A stretch of 24,677 nt of DNA from UBA4207 sp964352405 (GCA_964352405.1 CAYGRY010000040.1:1-24677), one strand, 5' to 3'; positions 16,734-24,659 are shown, numbered from the stretch's first letter. Numbers and translations are program-made. The notes: generated by a model from the sequence alone, not told the origin.

Positions 16734-18242
16734 TTAAGCTTTGAAATTATTAACAAATGACTTAATGGCATCAGCTAATTTCTTTTCATTGTCATCAGAA
16801 ACAACATTTTCCTTAGCAAGAGTGTTGCGAAGGTCAGTGTGCTTAGACTTGATGAAAGTTAGAAGCTCATCTTCAGCTTTACGAATATGTTCAGTTGGAA
16901 TGCTATCAAGCATACCTTTTGTACCAGCGTAAATAGAGATAACTTGGTCAACAACGTCTACTGGTGCGTACTGTGGTTGCTTTAGAAGCTCAACCAGGCG
17001 CTCACCACGAGCAAGTTGTTTACGAGTAGCTTCATCAAGATCAGAAGCGAACTGAGAGAACGCCGCTAGTTCACGAAACTGAGCAAGATCAAGGCGAAGT
17101 GTACCAGCAACTTTTTTCATCATTTTAACTTGAGCTGCACCACCAACACGTGAAACCGAAAGACCAACGTTAACCGCTGGACGAATACCAGAGTTGAAAA
17201 GATCTGATTCAAGATAGATCTGACCGTCTGTAATCGAAATAACGTTTGTAGGAATATAAGCAGAAACGTCACCTTCTTGAGTTTCAATAACCGGAAGTGC
17301 TGTTAGAGAACCTGCACCTAGATCATCAGAAAGTTTAGCAGCACGCTCTAGTAGGCGACTGTGTAAATAAAAGACGTCCCCAGGGAATGCTTCACGACCA
17401 GGTGGACGACGAAGAAGAAGTGACATTTGACGATATGCTGTCGCTTGTTTTGTTAAGTCATCATAAACCACAAGAGCGTGACGAGCACTGTCTCTATAGT
17501 ATTCACCAATTGTTGCACCAGTGTATGGAGCAAGGAATTGAAGTGGTGCTGATTGAGATGCTGTTGCAGAAACAACTACTGTGTAGTCCATTGCTCCAGC
17601 TTCTTTTAGTTTTTGAACAACTTGGCGAACAGTAGATTGCTTTTGACCAACGGCCACATAAATACAAACTACGTTTTTACCTTTTTGGTTGATAATGGTG
17701 TCGATAGCAACTGCTGTTTTACCAGTTTTTCTGTCACCAATAATAAGTTCACGTTGACCACGACCAATTGGTGTCATGGCATCGATCGCTTTAATACCTG
17801 TTTGCATTGGCTCGTGTACTGATTTACGGCCAAGAATACCAGGTGCTTTAACTTCAACTCGACGAGTTTCAGTTGATTTAATTTCACCTAGACCATCGAT
17901 AGGCTCACCGATTGCGTTAACAACGCGACCAAGAAGAGCATCACCAACGTTAACTTCCACAATTTTTTCTGTGCGTTTAACTGTTGTACCTTCTTTAATT
18001 TCAGGATCGTCACCAAGAACTGCAACACCAACGTTGCTTGTTTCTAAGTTTAGAACCATGCCTTTAGTTCCTGTTGAAAACTCAACAAGTTCACCTGACA
18101 TAACATTCTTTAGTCCAAACACACGGGCAACACCGTCACCGATTGTTAGAACTGTTCCGACTTCGTCAACTTGAAGACGTGCTTCAAAGTTAGCAATTCG
18201 ATCCTTAATAATACTCGTAATCTCTTCTGGGTTCATCGACAT
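16734..18242 (-). CDS. atpA: ATP synthase F1 alpha subunit
   Basis: Non-catalytic nucleotide-binding subunit that alternates with beta in the F1 hexamer. It has 502 residues, the usual size. An N-terminal segment contacts delta (MSMNPEEITSIIKDRI), then comes the beta-barrel domain (IGDGVARVFGL) and Walker A GDRKTGKT (169-176), at exactly the E. coli positions. The arginine finger lies in GLSVSRVGGAAQ. A GAGG site precedes ATG 18242; a second ATG two codons later is possible. It lies 13 bases after atpH. Confidence 0.98.
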   Translation of the reverse strand: MSMNPEEITSIIKDRIANFEARLQVDEVGTVLTIGDGVARVFGLKNVMSGELVEFSTGTKGMVLNLETSNVGVAVLGDDPEIKEGTTVKRTEKIVEVNVGDALLGRVVNAIGEPIDGLGEIKSTETRRVEVKAPGILGRKSVHEPMQTGIKAIDAMTPIGRGQRELIIGDRKTGKTAVAIDTIINQKGKNVVCIYVAVGQKQSTVRQVVQKLKEAGAMDYTVVVSATASQSAPLQFLAPYTGATIGEYYRDSARHALVVYDDLTKQATAYRQMSLLLRRPPGREAFPGDVFYLHSRLLERAAKLSDDLGAGSLTALPVIETQEGDVSAYIPTNVISITDGQIYLESDLFNSGIRPAVNVGLSVSRVGGAAQVKMMKKVAGTLRLDLAQFRELAAFSQFASDLDEATRKQLARGERLVELLKQPQYAPVDVVDQVISIYAGTKGMLDSIPTEHIRKAEDELLTFIKSKHTDLRNTLAKENVVSDDNEKKLADAIKSFVNNFKA

Positions 18243-18255
18243 TATTGACCTCGAT

Positions 18256-18795
18256 TTAGGCGTTTAAGACTGTGTCTTTAAATTGGTTTAGTTGGTTTTC
18301 GATTGAAGCATCTAATTGAAGATCATCAACAGTTACTCTGTATCCAGCAGCAATGTCTTTGTTCTTTGAATAAGTTAATTCAATTTTCTTTCCGATTTTA
18401 GTTTCTAAATATTTCTTAATTTTTTCAACATACTCGGCATTTGGAGTGTCTTCTCCGCCTTCTACAGTCCCTCTTAAGAACCCACGTTTGTCATCATCTA
18501 TCACGATTACTTCTTTATAAATAAGTGGCAACAAGCCAAGTCTTCCTTCTTGTAGAAGAAAGTTAAGGAAGTTTTTTGTAACAGTTGAAAGATTTAACTT
18601 ATCCATAACGATTGAAAGAACGCCTGATTTTTCTTCTTCAGTGAAAACACCAAAAAACAAAAGGCTTTCAAAATCATTACTTTCGTTAATAATTTCGTTA
18701 AGAGAAGTAAGCTCATTAGCTACTTCTACTTTTTTGTCTTCGCCAATTTGAATTAGCGCTTGGGCGTATGCTTTTGCAACGATTGCTTCTTTCAT
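18256..18795 (-). CDS. atpH: ATP synthase F1 delta subunit
   Basis: Links the top of F1 to the peripheral stalk (OSCP equivalent). It has 179 residues, the standard length. The N-terminal helical bundle has the family pattern IVAKAYAQALIQIGED; the middle has FLNFLLQEGRLGLLPLIYKE, matching the conserved FL-LL-..GR--LL motif; the C-terminus has GYRVTVDDLQLDASIENQLNQFKD. GAGGT precedes the ATG. It lies 7 bases after atpF. Confidence 0.94.
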   Translation of the reverse strand: MKEAIVAKAYAQALIQIGEDKKVEVANELTSLNEIINESNDFESLLFFGVFTEEEKSGVLSIVMDKLNLSTVTKNFLNFLLQEGRLGLLPLIYKEVIVIDDDKRGFLRGTVEGGEDTPNAEYVEKIKKYLETKIGKKIELTYSKNKDIAAGYRVTVDDLQLDASIENQLNQFKDTVLNA

Positions 18796-18802
18796 CTAAA
18801 CC

Positions 18803-19342
18803 TCAACGTCCAATTGTTTGAACAAGTTTTTGTGTCGCTTTGCTTTGTGTGGCTACATTTGCGCCAATTTTTTCACGAGTTTTCTTAATGACTTCATCAA
18901 CAAGGCTTTCATTAAGTTGCTTCGTTAACTGATCCATTTCATGCTCAACTTTACTTTGAGCATCGACTTTAAGTTTTTCAATTGTATCTACAGTTTCTTG
19001 TGCGATAGCTGTTGCTAGCTGCTCACTTTCAAGATTTGCTTCAGAGATAACTTTTTCTCTTTCGCGTTCAAAGCCTGACATTTTCTTTTGATATGTTTCA
19101 AGTTTGATTTGTGCTTCTTTATCTTTTTTCTCAGCAAGCTCATAAGTTGATTGAACATCACTTGCTTGACGATTGAATGTTTCACTTAATGGCTTTTTAA
19201 GTTTCACAACTAGGAAAACAAAAAGGGCAACGAAGTTAATCGCAGGCCAAATGAGATCCATTGGTGAACCATGACCAGCACTACCGGCTGCAAAAGCGTT
19301 CATTGAATTTGTTAAAAATAATAGTGTAATTATTTTGTTCAT
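18803..19342 (-). CDS. atpF: ATP synthase peripheral-stalk subunit b, with signal-peptide-like N-terminus
   Basis: A membrane-anchored coiled-coil stator arm that holds alpha3beta3 through delta. It has 179 residues from ATG 19342, chosen because GGA lies 8 bases upstream; an in-frame TTG at 19354 would add four residues. The N-terminus (MNKIITLLFLTNSMNAFAAG) looks like a cleavable signal peptide ahead of the true membrane span (about 29-47, IWPAINFVALFVFLVVKL). Such extended b subunits are known in delta-proteobacteria. From about residue 55 to 160 the protein is charged and helical. It pairs with the neighbouring b' subunit to form a heterodimeric stalk. Confidence 0.9.
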   Translation of the reverse strand: MNKIITLLFLTNSMNAFAAGSAGHGSPMDLIWPAINFVALFVFLVVKLKKPLSETFNRQASDVQSTYELAEKKDKEAQIKLETYQKKMSGFEREREKVISEANLESEQLATAIAQETVDTIEKLKVDAQSKVEHEMDQLTKQLNESLVDEVIKKTREKIGANVATQSKATQKLVQTIGR

Positions 19343-19355
19343 TTTTAATTCCAAA

Positions 19356-19799
19356 TTATTGAATTAGTTTTTCTACAAGGCCGTCAGATAGCTGATCTGC
19401 ATTTTTCAAAATCGCTTCTTTCTTAGAGGCAATTTCTTGCATGAACTGTTGTCTCTTTGCTTCGACTTCATCTTCAAGCTCGTCTTCAACTTTCTTAAGC
19501 TCAGACTTTTGCTTACTTAAAGCTTTCGCCTTAACTTCAGAAACTTGATTCATTGCTTGAGCATTAACGCTTTTCATTTTTTCTTCGTACTCATTAGCCA
19601 TTTTATCTGCTTCACCAAATTTAGCATCAGCAGCGCCATCGAGCTTTGTAGTTTTTGCTTCTCTAAGTTCTAAAACAAATTGCAACTTATCAAAGAAAAG
19701 TGTTTTCAATAAAATGAACATCACGACAAAAACGATAAACTGATGAGCGATAGTCTGGTCGACACCAAGTTGTTTGAAGATTACGACAATTTGATCCAT
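19356..19799 (-). CDS. atpF': ATP synthase peripheral-stalk subunit b'
   Basis: Second, divergent b-type subunit. It has 147 residues: a short periplasmic start, one membrane helix (about 17-36, IAHQFIVFVVMFILLKTLFF), then a long charged helix rich in Lys, Glu and Ala typical of the stator coiled coil. Two different b genes in a row mark the b/b' heterodimer type found in photosynthetic and delta-proteobacterial enzymes. AGGA lies 4 bases before the ATG. It is the first gene of the atp operon. The genes for subunits a, c and the I protein, which often precede it, are absent here and must be elsewhere. Confidence 0.9.
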   Translation of the reverse strand: MDQIVVIFKQLGVDQTIAHQFIVFVVMFILLKTLFFDKLQFVLELREAKTTKLDGAADAKFGEADKMANEYEEKMKSVNAQAMNQVSEVKAKALSKQKSELKKVEDELEDEVEAKRQQFMQEIASKKEAILKNADQLSDGLVEKLIQ

Positions 19800-19817
19800 G
19801 AATCCTGCCTTAACTAA

Positions 19818-19833
19818 GCTTTCTTATGAAAGC
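19818..19833 (-). repeat. Hairpin in the atp operon leader
   Basis: GCTTTC and GAAAGC, separated by TTAT, form a perfect 6-bp stem 18 bases upstream of the atpF' start, immediately before its ribosome site. It lies downstream of the candidate promoter, so it would be in the transcript leader. No T-run follows, so it is not a terminator. Regulatory role is only a possibility. Confidence 0.35.
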
Positions 19834-19870
19834 ATTTAGGATGTGTATCTATGTGATTTTTAGCCACTAA

Positions 19871-19899
19871 TGAATAATAGAGAGGGGGTTTTTCGTCAA
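19871..19899 (-). promoter_or_regulatory. Candidate sigma-70-type promoter of the atp operon
   Basis: The 164-base gap between the bactofilin and atpF' (19800-19963) is the only sizeable non-coding space in the minus-strand block. On that strand it has TTGACG (complement of 19894-19899, five of six matches to TTGACA), a 17-base spacer and a weak -10, TATTCA (complement of 19871-19876). I see no convincing terminator after the bactofilin gene, so read-through from parAB is also possible. Confidence 0.4.
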
Positions 19900-19963
19900 G
19901 GATATACGACGCCAGTCTCAAGATTATGGAAGTTATTTTAAACGCGCTGCTCTTAGTCCAATA

Positions 19964-20302
19964 TTATTTCTTGTCACGCATCTTAGTAGTACCATGGAAA
20001 ATAACGCCTTCCTCAACAACTAAACTTGGCGTAGTTATAGTTCCTTCAAATCTTGCTGGCTTAATGATTTCAACACGTGAACTGGCCTTAATATTACCCT
20101 TCACAGTGCCTGATATAAGGATAACGTTAGCGTTGATGTCCGCATTAACAACTGCACCCTCAGAAACGATGACAGTATCGTTAGAAAAGATACTGCCATT
20201 TACGATACCAGCTATGCGCGCTACGCCATTAAAAGAGAGGTTACCTTCAAACTTACAACCCTCTTCAATAATTGCTGAAATATCACCTTGATCGCGCCTC
20301 AT
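19964..20302 (-). CDS. Bactofilin family cytoskeletal protein
   Basis: A 112-residue polymer-forming protein of the bactofilin (DUF583) family. The whole core is a right-handed beta-helix of short repeats with the family pattern: EGCKFEGNLSF at about 14-24, then ARIAGIVNGSIFSNDTVIVSEGAVVNADI, GTVKGNI and FEGTI. Short polar tails flank it, as usual. Bactofilins form filaments used as scaffolds in cell shape, polarity or, in Myxococcus, in positioning ParABS complexes. The position directly after parB fits the last role. AAGGA precedes the ATG, 37 bases after the parB stop, with an inverted repeat in between. Confidence 0.92.
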   Translation of the reverse strand: MRRDQGDISAIIEEGCKFEGNLSFNGVARIAGIVNGSIFSNDTVIVSEGAVVNADINANVILISGTVKGNIKASSRVEIIKPARFEGTITTPSLVVEEGVIFHGTTKMRDKK

Positions 20303-20317
20303 TTATTTTCCTTGGCA

Positions 20318-20343
20318 CTAAGTGGTCCCATAGGACCAGTTAG
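20318..20343 (-). repeat. Inverted repeat between parB and the bactofilin gene
   Basis: CTAA-G-TGGTCC, loop CATA, GGACCA-G-TTAG: a 10-bp stem with a single G-G mismatch that begins over the parB stop codon and ends shortly before the bactofilin ribosome site. No T-run follows on the minus strand, so it does not look like an intrinsic terminator; it could stabilise the parB message or be a protein-binding site. Confidence 0.55.
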
Positions 20344-21269
20344 CTGCGTCTCGTCATTAAGTATTCATAGATATCGTTAAACTCTGCCTCATTATTAAAC
20401 TTAAGCGCAATAGTTCCAGCACCAGCTTTGCTAGATTTGATTTGAAAATGAAAGCCAGTATTTTGCTCTAATTTTTGTCTAACCTGATCCACTCTTTCAT
20501 CAAGGAATGGATTTTTCTTTGCTTCAGACACAGGCTTGATCTTAGTCTTCATGAGTTTTTCAAGTTCACGAACTGACAGTTGATCAGTGACTGCAATATT
20601 AGCCAAACGAATCGCTCTTTCACGATCTTTTTCAGCGGCAAGAATTTTTGCGTGACCAAAAGATAATAATTCCTTTTGAGTCATTTCGATAACATCTCTA
20701 GGAAGTTTTAAAATTCTTAAATAGTTGGCAATGGTCGATCTTTCTTTTCCAAGTTTCTTGGCGACTTCATCTTGAGTCATTTGGAAGTCTTCCATTAATT
20801 GGAAATATGCAAGTGCCTCTTCAACACAATTAAGGTCTGCGCGCTGAACGTTTTCAATGATCGACATGACCATCTTATCTTTTTCAGTTCCGCGCTTAAC
20901 GACGACTGGAACCTGTGAAAGACCTGCTTTTTTAGCAGCTCTTAATCTTCTTTCACCAGCGATCAATTCAAAATTTCCGCCATCAAGCTGCATGACGATT
21001 AATGGCTGAATAATTCCGTTTTCAGTAATTGAGTTCGCCAATTCCTCAAGATTTTTTTCTTTAAAGATTTTTCTTGGCTGACCTGGATTCGCCTTAATGC
21101 GTGAAACGTCGATCAACAAAGGCGTGTTAACGATTTCAGTTTTTGTAATAATTCTTTCTTCTTGTTCTTGGCGATTCAATTCTTCTTTTAGCTGTTTGGC
21201 CAAAAGTTGATTTGGAGTATCTTGAATAAGAGAAGCGATTCCTTTACCGAGTGCTATTTTCTTTGCCAT
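20340..21269 (-). CDS. parB: Chromosome-partitioning protein ParB
   Basis: A CTP-dependent DNA clamp that loads at parS, spreads and is moved by ParA to segregate the origin region. It has 309 residues. The N-terminal LGKGIASLI (7-15) is the usual ParA-contacting motif. NPGQPRKIF (61-69) begins the ParB/sulfiredoxin-type domain; GERRLRAA (105-112) and ENVQR (139-143) are the CTP-binding motifs; the helix-turn-helix lies about 164-187 (MTQDEVAKKLGKERSTIANYLR). The C-terminal segment (about 255-309) is the dimerisation domain. AAAGGA lies 8 bases before the ATG. It lies 25 bases after parA; three parS-like sites lie within 3.5 kb upstream. Confidence 0.97.
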   Translation of the reverse strand: MAKKIALGKGIASLIQDTPNQLLAKQLKEELNRQEQEERIITKTEIVNTPLLIDVSRIKANPGQPRKIFKEKNLEELANSITENGIIQPLIVMQLDGGNFELIAGERRLRAAKKAGLSQVPVVVKRGTEKDKMVMSIIENVQRADLNCVEEALAYFQLMEDFQMTQDEVAKKLGKERSTIANYLRILKLPRDVIEMTQKELLSFGHAKILAAEKDRERAIRLANIAVTDQLSVRELEKLMKTKIKPVSEAKKNPFLDERVDQVRQKLEQNTGFHFQIKSSKAGAGTIALKFNNEAEFNDIYEYLMTRRS

Positions 21270-21294
21270 TGGACGATCCTTTTTAATTCAACTT

Positions 21295-22149
21295 TTAGTT
21301 TAATTGAGACTGAAGCTGTTGATCCAATCGTTCAATCCTTGGAACGTCGGGCAAATTATTTTCATTTTGTTGAGCTGCTTTTGTGCGCTCTCTGTAGAGT
21401 AATTCTTTGGCAAGTGATAGATAGGCTTTTGATCCAGTTGATTCAATATCGTAAAGAATAACTGGCTTTCCAAAACTTGGTGATTCAGAAAGTTTTACGT
21501 TTCTTGGAATAACAGTTTCAAAAACTTCTGTGGTGAAATGGTTTCTGATTTCTTCTGAAACTTGCTTGTGCAGGCTGACGCGTGAATCAAACATAGTAAG
21601 AAGGATGCCTTCCATACTTAGATTTGGATTTAATGATGAACGAATTAAACGAACAGTGTTCATTAACTGCGCTAATCCTTCCATTGCATAGTATTCAGTT
21701 TGTAGAGGAACGATAAAGCTATTTGCAGCATTAAACGCATTTAAAGTTAAAAGGCCTAATGAAGGTGGGCAATCAATAATGATGTAGTCGTAATCATCAG
21801 CGACTGTGGCCAAGGCATTTTTAAGTTTTGCTTCTCTGGCCAAAACACTTACAAGTTCAATCTCAGCACCAATTAAATTATTGTCCGCTGGTGCAACATC
21901 TAAATGAGGCAATTCTGTTTTATAGATGCATTTTTTTAAAGAGGCGTTACCAATCAAAGCATGGTAAATGTTAGAATCTTCATGCTGCGCCTTGTTAAGG
22001 CCAAGACCGACAGATGCATTTCCCTGAGGATCTAAGTCAATTAATAGGGTTCTCTTTTCAGCTACCGCTAAACAAGCCGCCAAATTGATAGAAGATGTAG
22101 TTTTACCTACTCCGCCCTTTTGATTGGCCATTGCAATAATTTTAGACAT
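21295..22149 (-). CDS. parA: Chromosome-partitioning ATPase ParA (Soj type)
   Basis: A deviant-Walker P-loop ATPase that binds DNA non-specifically as an ATP dimer and moves ParB-parS complexes; it releases DNA when ParB stimulates hydrolysis. It has 284 residues of the short chromosomal (Soj) type, without the N-terminal DNA-binding domain of plasmid ParA. The deviant Walker A KGGVGKTT lies at 11-18 (signature lysines K11 and K16); LLIDLDPQGNAS follows, and DYIIIDCPPSLGLLTLNA is Walker B. VIPRNVKLSESPSFGKPVILYD is characteristic of the subfamily. A GGAG ribosome site precedes the ATG. It starts 37 bases after rsmG and forms an operon with parB. Confidence 0.98.
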   Translation of the reverse strand: MSKIIAMANQKGGVGKTTSSINLAACLAVAEKRTLLIDLDPQGNASVGLGLNKAQHEDSNIYHALIGNASLKKCIYKTELPHLDVAPADNNLIGAEIELVSVLAREAKLKNALATVADDYDYIIIDCPPSLGLLTLNAFNAANSFIVPLQTEYYAMEGLAQLMNTVRLIRSSLNPNLSMEGILLTMFDSRVSLHKQVSEEIRNHFTTEVFETVIPRNVKLSESPSFGKPVILYDIESTGSKAYLSLAKELLYRERTKAAQQNENNLPDVPRIERLDQQLQSQLN

Positions 22150-22186
22150 TTAGCTCTCCGGCTACGCGTGTGTGTGAGGTTAAAAA

Positions 22187-22831
22187 TTAAAGAAAGTCAC
22201 TCGCATTGACAAGATTTTTCTTTAAGCCCGAAGGAATATATGTTCCACGTGGAACAACTTTAAAGCCCATAAGTCTCCGTTTTTCTGTTCCAGGAACATC
22301 GAAAAACTCATCTGAGATTTGCTTCCAATCCTTAATACCGCTTAAATCCTCTAATTGATCAAGGCCTGGGCCTTTATAGAAAAAAACTGTGATATTTGTT
22401 CCATGTGGAACAAATATTTTTGCCAGAAGATCTTTTATCTTACCAACAGCCTTAAAGGTAATGACACAATCTCTGTCCATTAAAACTTCTTCGACTCTTT
22501 GGTGCATTGGGCGAACATTTTTTAATTCAAGTCTTTCACAGATCAAGGCTACGGCGTCTGCCTTTTTTCTTTTTCCATCGAATCCAACAAAATTATAACC
22601 AGGCTCTTTCCAAGCAAGTGGCACTAAAGGAAATCCCCCGCCAAAACCTATGTCTACGAGAAGCTTTTTATCTGCTAGCTCTTTTGCAAAGAATTTTGAT
22701 TGTTCATAGGGAATGAGTGAATCAACGATCTGTTTATTGTAAAAATCTTCTTCATCTAGGATTCGAGTTAGATTTAATCCTGCAAGCTCAACTTTTAGAA
22801 TGGCGAGATAATCCTGAGCTAGCTTTCTCAT
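22187..22831 (-). CDS. rsmG: 16S rRNA (guanine-527 N7)-methyltransferase
   Basis: Methylates N7 of G527 in 16S rRNA using S-adenosylmethionine. It has 214 residues against 207 in E. coli. GLNLTRI (18-24) and IVDSLIPY (35-42) are the usual N-terminal motifs. The SAM-binding loop is VDIGFGGGFPLVPLA (59-73), with GFGG in place of the commoner GSGAG. KRKKADAV and FKAVGKI follow, where the family has K(K)..FL and .RA. The start ATG shares one base with the mnmG stop (TAATG), implying coupled translation. Two parS-like sites lie in the reading frame, encoding VPHGT (centre) and VPRGT in an extra C-terminal stretch of about 20 residues beyond the usual family end. Confidence 0.93.
   Translation of the reverse strand: MRKLAQDYLAILKVELAGLNLTRILDEEDFYNKQIVDSLIPYEQSKFFAKELADKKLLVDIGFGGGFPLVPLAWKEPGYNFVGFDGKRKKADAVALICERLELKNVRPMHQRVEEVLMDRDCVITFKAVGKIKDLLAKIFVPHGTNITVFFYKGPGLDQLEDLSGIKDWKQISDEFFDVPGTEKRRLMGFKVVPRGTYIPSGLKKNLVNASDFL
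22241..22256. promoter_or_regulatory. parS site 1 (perfect)
   Basis: TGTTCCACGTGGAACA, a perfect 16-bp palindrome matching the ParB-binding parS consensus. It lies near the 3' end of rsmG, about 90 bases upstream of parA. Confidence 0.95.
22397..22412. promoter_or_regulatory. parS site 2 (one mismatch)
   Basis: TGTTCCATGTGGAACA differs from the perfect site by one central base (C to T). It lies inside rsmG, 156 bases from site 1. Single central changes usually weaken but may not abolish ParB binding. Confidence 0.75.
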
Positions 22832-24630
22832 TATAGAAACTCGCTAGCTACAGTTACTAGGGTTGCGGGCCTAATACCTTCAATTCTTTTTAGAGCGCCA
22901 AATGTTGTTGGCCTATGCTCTTTAATTCTTTGCTTGCACTCGGTGGAAATATTGGCTGAAGTAAGAACCTTTTCCCAAATGATTCTCTTATTACCCAAAT
23001 TGAGCAATCTAGCGTTTTCTAGATTCGCTCTATTAATATAACCATCGTACTTAGTTGAGATAGCGACAGCGCTAACTACACGCTGATCAAAAACAAGACC
23101 TTTATTTGACAAGAAATCGCTTAATGCCAAGATTGGTCCACGAGTATCACTGCAAACAAGCTCACTAAGCTTTGAGTTGTTTCTTTCTCGAACAACGAAT
23201 GTTTGAACCATGCCAAGTAAGAGTTCATATTCCTGAATGAAGGAAGATATCTTATTATCAATATCAAGGTCTAGGCCCAAAGATGCTCTATATTTGAACA
23301 TTCTAACAATAGAATTATCTTCGCGGATAGATAGACGGTTCTCTGATCTGGCAGTAAAGAGTCTATAAGGCTCATCTCGCTTTAAAGTAACAAGGTCATC
23401 AATCAAGACACCAATATAGGATTCACGGCGATCTAAAACGAAAGGCGCTAGGTCTTTTATTGATAAGGCTGCATTGATGCCGGCAATCAACCCTTGCCCA
23501 GCGGCTTCTTCATAACCCGAAGTACCATTAACCTGTCCGGCGAAATATAAACCTGGCAGCTCACGGTATTGGAGTGAATGATCAAGCTCTAGTGTATCTA
23601 CAACGTCGTATTCGACGGCATAGCCGTAGACATCAATCTCGGCAGACTCAAATCCTTCAATAGATCTAACAAAATCAAGTTGTACGTCTTTTGGTAAAGA
23701 ACTTGAAATTCCATTTGGATAGATACTTTCCCCTGCCAGGGTTTCAGGCTCAACAAAAACGTGGTGTTCGTTTCTATCGGGATATCTAAAAGCTTTATCT
23801 TCAAGTGAAGGACAGTACCTAGCTCCAACGGCCTTAATTTTACCGTTGTACATAGGAGAGCGCTCTTTATTAGAGCGAACAGTCTCCATCGTCGTTGTAT
23901 TGGTATGGGTAATATAACAAGGAACTTGCTTAAGGAATCGATCCGTTCTGGAGTGAAGTGAAGAGAAGTTCTCAGTTCTAGGATCAGATTCTTGAGGAAC
24001 CATTTTAGAAAAGTTCAAACTAGATTTTAAAAGCCGCGGCGGAGTACCAGTTTTAAATCTAGTATCAAGAGTCTTGATTTGAGAAAAAAGATCCTTAAGT
24101 CCAACTGATTTATCACATCCATGGCGACCACCACTTAAAGACTCATCCCCTGTGTGAAGCTTACCATTTAAAAAAGTACCAGTGGTTACAATAAGCTTTT
24201 TTGAAGAAAGCTTTGAACCGTTATCAAGAGAAACGGTGAAAAGTTCATTTGAACTGGATATAGAGACAGCTTTCTTGCGTACGATTGTTAAGTTTTCTAG
24301 AGTAGATAAAGTCTCTTCAACAGTGGCGGCATAAATATCTTTATCAACTTGAAAGCGAGTTGATTGAACAGCGGGCCCCTTTGATTCATTAAGGATTCGA
24401 ACTTGGATCGCAGACTTATCAGCGACGATTGGCATTAGACCACCAAGCACATCAATCTCGCGTACGACTTGACCCTTACCAACCCCACCGATAGAAGGAT
24501 TACAAGGTGTAGAACCAAGCTTTACTCCAGGCATAGAAATTAAGCCAATTTTCAAATCAAATTGATGAGCAATATGAGCGGCCTCTACACCGGCATGGCC
24601 ACCGCCAATAATGAGAATATCGAAATCCAC
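22831..24630 (-). CDS. mnmG: tRNA uridine-34 5-carboxymethylaminomethyl-modification enzyme MnmG (GidA)
   Basis: FAD-dependent partner of MnmE that installs cmnm5 at wobble uridine 34 of certain tRNAs. From GTG 24630 it has 599 residues. MDFDILIIGGGHAG opens the Rossmann fold (GGGHAG, 9-14); CNPSIGGVGKGQVVREID is the next family signature; TGTPPRL, RYCPSLEDK (the conserved catalytic-type cysteine) and GYEEAAGQGLIAGINAAL follow; the C-terminal MnmE-binding region ends in IEGIRPATLVTVASEFL. GTG was chosen because GGAG lies 6 bases upstream and because it fits the family N-terminus; an open TTG at 24666 would add 12 residues and read through a parS site. mnmE often lies upstream but is outside the window. 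The stop overlaps rsmG by one base. Confidence 0.95.
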   Translation of the reverse strand: MDFDILIIGGGHAGVEAAHIAHQFDLKIGLISMPGVKLGSTPCNPSIGGVGKGQVVREIDVLGGLMPIVADKSAIQVRILNESKGPAVQSTRFQVDKDIYAATVEETLSTLENLTIVRKKAVSISSSNELFTVSLDNGSKLSSKKLIVTTGTFLNGKLHTGDESLSGGRHGCDKSVGLKDLFSQIKTLDTRFKTGTPPRLLKSSLNFSKMVPQESDPRTENFSSLHSRTDRFLKQVPCYITHTNTTTMETVRSNKERSPMYNGKIKAVGARYCPSLEDKAFRYPDRNEHHVFVEPETLAGESIYPNGISSSLPKDVQLDFVRSIEGFESAEIDVYGYAVEYDVVDTLELDHSLQYRELPGLYFAGQVNGTSGYEEAAGQGLIAGINAALSIKDLAPFVLDRRESYIGVLIDDLVTLKRDEPYRLFTARSENRLSIREDNSIVRMFKYRASLGLDLDIDNKISSFIQEYELLLGMVQTFVVRERNNSKLSELVCSDTRGPILALSDFLSNKGLVFDQRVVSAVAISTKYDGYINRANLENARLLNLGNKRIIWEKVLTSANISTECKQRIKEHRPTTFGALKRIEGIRPATLVTVASEFL

Positions 24631-24636
24631 AAAATT

Positions 24637-24640
24637 CTCC
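24637..24640 (-). promoter_or_regulatory. Ribosome-binding site deciding the mnmG start
   Basis: GGAG on the minus strand, 6 bases before GTG 24630. It is the only good ribosome site near the mnmG N-terminus and favours this start over TTG 24666. Confidence 0.7.
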
Positions 24641-24643
24641 GAA

Positions 24644-24659
24644 TGTTCCACGTGGAACA
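24644..24659. promoter_or_regulatory. parS site 3 (perfect)
   Basis: A second perfect TGTTCCACGTGGAACA, 13 bases upstream of the mnmG GTG start and 3 bases from its GGAG ribosome site. ParB bound here could also affect mnmG transcription. Confidence 0.93.

Noticed and set aside
17776..18174. 132-codon open frame on the plus strand opposite atpA
   Set aside because: It lies entirely antisense to a strongly conserved gene, its residues (many Ser, Thr, Pro, Arg) look like a mirror of atpA codon use, and no ribosome site or family motif is visible.
19926..20291. 121-codon open frame on the plus strand opposite the bactofilin gene
   Set aside because: The minus-strand frame has the clear repeated pattern of bactofilins and a ribosome site; the plus-strand frame has neither.
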